Of a stretch of DNA of 64,000 nt, positions 61,950-64,000 are shown piece after piece. Source of the DNA: Aminobacter anthyllidis (GTDB taxonomy: Bacteria > Pseudomonadota > Alphaproteobacteria > Rhizobiales > Rhizobiaceae); contig NZ_JAFLWW010000005.1 of NCBI RefSeq assembly GCF_018555685.1, positions 558,001 through 622,000 of the forward strand, in the 5' to 3' direction. Made by a program: the position numbers and the translations under genes. How positions within the stretch are numbered: the stretch's first letter is position 1; every line of letters starts with the position of its first letter. The notes under the pieces are model-generated. The model had not been told where the DNA came from. It searched no databases and worked only from the letters and a program-made list of their open reading frames with translations.

Positions 61950-62864
61950 TCAAGCCGCGGCGACGTGATCGTGCTCGGCGACCATCTCGCGGATGGCATC
62001 GAGCACGGAATCGCGAATGTCGGCACGCTTCAGCGCGAAGGCGACATTGGCCTGGATGAAACCTTCCTTGGAGCCACAGTCGAACATCCGGCCGTTGAAC
62101 GGCCGCGCGAAGAAGGCCTGGCTCGCCGCAAGGCGTACCATCGCGTCGGTCAGCTGGATCTCGCCGCCGGCGCCGCGTGTCTGGGTGCCCAGCAGGTTGA
62201 AGATCTCCGGCTGCAGGATGTAGCGGCCGTTGATGTAGAAGTTCGACGGTGCATTGCCCGGCGCAGGCTTTTCAACCATCGCCGTCACCTCGAAGCCCGA
62301 ACCGACATCCGGGCCCTTGCCGACGATGCCGTATTTGTTGGTTTCACTCGGATCGCACTGCTCGACGGCGATGACGTTGCCGCCTGTCTCGGCATGCAGG
62401 TCCATGATCTCGGCCAGGCAGCCGCGCTTGCCGAACGACACCATGTCGGGCAGCAGCAGTGCGAACGGCTCGTCGCCGATGATGTCGCGGGCGCACCAGA
62501 CGGCGTGGCCGAGGCCATGCGGCGCCTGCTGGCGGGTGAAGCTGGTGGCACCGGGAATTGGCAGCAAGCTCTCCAGCGACCTGATCTGCTCGACCTTGCC
62601 GGCCTGCTCGAGCGTACCGACGAGTTCAGGATGAAGGTCGAAATAGTCCTCGATGACCGCCTTGTTGCGGCCTGTGACGAAGACGATGTGCTCGATGCCG
62701 GCTTCCAGCGCTTCGTCGACGGCGTATTGCACCACGGGCCTGTCGACGACGGGCAGCATCTCCTTGGGCATGGACTTGGTCGCGGGAAGGAACCGCGTGC
62801 CGAGCCCCGCCACCGGGATCACCGCTTTCCTGACTTTCTTCATCGTGCCAATCCTCTCGCTCAT
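61950..62864 (-). CDS. galU: UTP-glucose-1-phosphate uridylyltransferase
   Basis: A 304-residue nucleotidyltransferase that makes UDP-glucose from UTP and glucose-1-phosphate. [20 protein letters not shown] is the nucleotide-binding G-x-G-T-R-F loop and [21 protein letters not shown] follows; the catalytic lysine of the VEKPAP motif is near residue 202. Product feeds exopolysaccharide synthesis. The start at 62864 follows GGAG; ATG 62843 is an alternative. It lies upstream of the tyrosine kinase gene by 172 bases. Confidence 0.97.
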   Translation of the reverse strand: MSERIGTMKKVRKAVIPVAGLGTRFLPATKSMPKEMLPVVDRPVVQYAVDEALEAGIEHIVFVTGRNKAVIEDYFDLHPELVGTLEQAGKVEQIRSLESLLPIPGATSFTRQQAPHGLGHAVWCARDIIGDEPFALLLPDMVSFGKRGCLAEIMDLHAETGGNVIAVEQCDPSETNKYGIVGKGPDVGSGFEVTAMVEKPAPGNAPSNFYINGRYILQPEIFNLLGTQTRGAGGEIQLTDAMVRLAASQAFFARPFNGRMFDCGSKEGFIQANVAFALKRADIRDSVLDAIREMVAEHDHVAAA

Positions 62865-62906
62865 TTCAGTCTCCTCGTCTTGGTATTGGCCGTTTCGGCA
62901 AGCGCA

Positions 62907-63857
62907 TCATTTGCCGGACCGGTATGCGAACTGCCGCGCAACCCGGCGCAGCCGGACTTCTATCGGCATCCGCAGATGGCGAACCGCCGCCGGGTCCCCC
63001 AGTGCGGTTCTGATCGCCTTGAGTGGCGACCGCCGTTTGATGTGCTGAACCAGTGACAGGAATGAGGCAGCCTGCCTCAGGCTGCGGGCGCGTAATGTGA
63101 ACGCTTTTTGCGCATCCGCATCGAGCCTGTGGGCAGCCGCGAAGGCCGCGTCGGCATGCTGCATCGCCTCGACGTGATGAAGCTCCAGAACCCTTGAAAT
63201 CGAGCCGCTGCGCACATGATAGGCATAGCCTACGGCGGGTTCGACGGCGCAGCGAGCGCCCTTGGCGAGCGCGCTGGCGAGCAGGATGTAATCCTCGCCG
63301 ATGCGCAATTTTTCGTCGTATCGGAGGCCATGGCGCTCAACATATTCACGCAAGAATATCGGCTTCATGTAACCAAAATTGAACATGGATTCGAAGACGA
63401 CATTGCCGCCGATGAAGTTGGCCAGCGTAAGATTGCCCAGTTCGTCGAGATAACGCTCGGGAAACATCACCTCGGGCGGCGTGCCGTCTTCTCGAATCAC
63501 CACGATGTTGTCGACGGCGATCTCGACAGAGCCTTGTTCGGCTCGGGCGATCATTGCTGCAAGCCTGCCGGGCAGCACGGCGTCGTCGGAATCGAGAACG
63601 GCAACCCAGCGGCCTCGCGCGGCGTCAAGGCCGGCATTGCGCGCCCCGCCCGGGCCCCGGTTCGTTTCGAGCGCCACCACCCGAACCCGCCCTTCGCCAT
63701 AAGAGCGCGCAAGCTCAACCGTTGCGTCGGACGAGCAGTCGTCGACGACGATCACCTCGACGGTGACGCCTGGCTGAGCCAGAGCGCTGTCGATGGCGCG
63801 CCCGAGCGTAGCTTCGGCGTTGTAGGCAGCGATGACGAAGCTGACGTCAGGCTGCAT
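62907..63857 (-). CDS. Family 2 glycosyltransferase
   Basis: A 316-residue GT-A enzyme. VSFVIAAYNAEATLGRAIDSAL is the N-terminal nucleotide-sugar binding part, EVIVVDDCSSDATVEL and VAVLDSDDAVLPGRL give the DxD-type motif (DSDD), and RIGEDYILLASALAKGA contains the acidic catalytic base region (GED). It adds one sugar to a lipid-linked repeat unit of a surface polysaccharide. The ATG at 63857 (MQPDVSFVIAAYN) follows GGGAGG; the frame opens further upstream to 63899. Its start overlaps the stop of the partial gene to the right. Confidence 0.92.
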   Translation of the reverse strand: MQPDVSFVIAAYNAEATLGRAIDSALAQPGVTVEVIVVDDCSSDATVELARSYGEGRVRVVALETNRGPGGARNAGLDAARGRWVAVLDSDDAVLPGRLAAMIARAEQGSVEIAVDNIVVIREDGTPPEVMFPERYLDELGNLTLANFIGGNVVFESMFNFGYMKPIFLREYVERHGLRYDEKLRIGEDYILLASALAKGARCAVEPAVGYAYHVRSGSISRVLELHHVEAMQHADAAFAAAHRLDADAQKAFTLRARSLRQAASFLSLVQHIKRRSPLKAIRTALGDPAAVRHLRMPIEVRLRRVARQFAYRSGK

Positions 63858-64000
63858 CCTGGCCTCCCGCGTTGCCATAGAGCTGCAGTTCGCGGGCACC
63901 GACCAGACCGCTCAGCACGCCGACATGCATCACGCCGCGCAGCAGGCTGCGGTTGCGGCTGACCGGCTGCAACGCCGTGAGCCCGGCCGCGGCAAAGCAG
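63847..64000 (-). CDS. C-terminal end of a gene cut by the right edge
   Basis: An open frame of 51 codons up to a TGA at 63849-63847, with translation ...RNRSLLRGVMHVGVLSGLVG, then ARELQLYGNAGGQDAA. It overlaps the glycosyltransferase start by 11 bases, the tight coupling expected in a polysaccharide operon. The tail resembles a hydrophobic segment near the end of a glycosyltransferase of the ExoA or related type, but too little is visible to name it. Confidence 0.6.
   Translation of the reverse strand, partial: CFAAAGLTALQPVSRNRSLLRGVMHVGVLSGLVGARELQLYGNAGGQDAA

Overview
The window is a high-GC, gene-dense chromosomal stretch from an alphaproteobacterium of the Hyphomicrobiales, most like Mesorhizobium, Aminobacter or another member of the Phyllobacteriaceae. 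The reasons are the giant NAD-dependent glutamate dehydrogenase, an Aap-type amino-acid transporter remnant, a HWE-family histidine kinase, an ExoP-like tyrosine kinase next to galU, many peptide-type ABC transporters beside amidohydrolases, and a GC-rich palindromic interspersed repeat of the kind common in mesorhizobia. This assignment rests on family recognition only; no database search was made. No phage, transposase, integrase, CRISPR array or rRNA was seen.

Positions 1-20,000 are mostly housekeeping genes. They hold glutamate dehydrogenase (cut by the left edge), a LysE exporter, a YCII protein, typA, an Rsm22-like protein, an M3 peptidase, a marR-MFS pair behind a palindromic operator, a pdxY/DUF429 operon led by two small paralogous tail-anchored proteins, a lemA-TPM-TPM operon, an acetyltransferase, ppa, yggT/DUF167 and tRNA-Ala(CGC).

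Positions 20,000-24,000, just past the tRNA, look decayed. aapJ has an in-frame internal deletion, aapM lacks its N-terminal half, aapQ and aapP are absent, and kynureninase lacks its N-terminal half. An intact kynurenine-formamidase-like hydrolase and a GreA-like gene sit among them.

Positions 24,275-38,006 form a catabolic locus. It has a family-5 periplasmic binding protein, two permeases, two ATPases, four amidohydrolases (two with a clear HxH metal motif and two close paralogues without it), a hydantoin-racemase-like protein, a flavin reductase and a GntR/FCD regulator. Related TTGTC(A/G)ACAA-like sites lie in front of three of its transcription units. I infer uptake and stepwise hydrolysis of a cyclic amide, ureide or related N-heterocycle.

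Positions 38,383-50,957 form a second transport and catabolic locus. One operon carries a binding protein, two permeases, two ATPases, a DUF1537 acid-sugar kinase, a FadR-type regulator and a hydroxyacid-dehydrogenase fragment. The divergent operon carries pdxA2, a DapA-family aldolase, an Asp-box sialidase-like protein and an iron-containing alcohol dehydrogenase. Kinase plus PdxA2 is the known chemistry for four-carbon acid sugars (threonate and erythronate); the rest of the route is inference.

Positions 51,000-64,000 hold envelope and surface functions: DUF4105, a fatty-acid desaturase, an AGE-family epimerase, an OafA-like acyltransferase, a soluble HWE kinase, a metallophosphoesterase, an ExoP/Wzc-like tyrosine autokinase, galU and glycosyltransferase genes running off the right edge.
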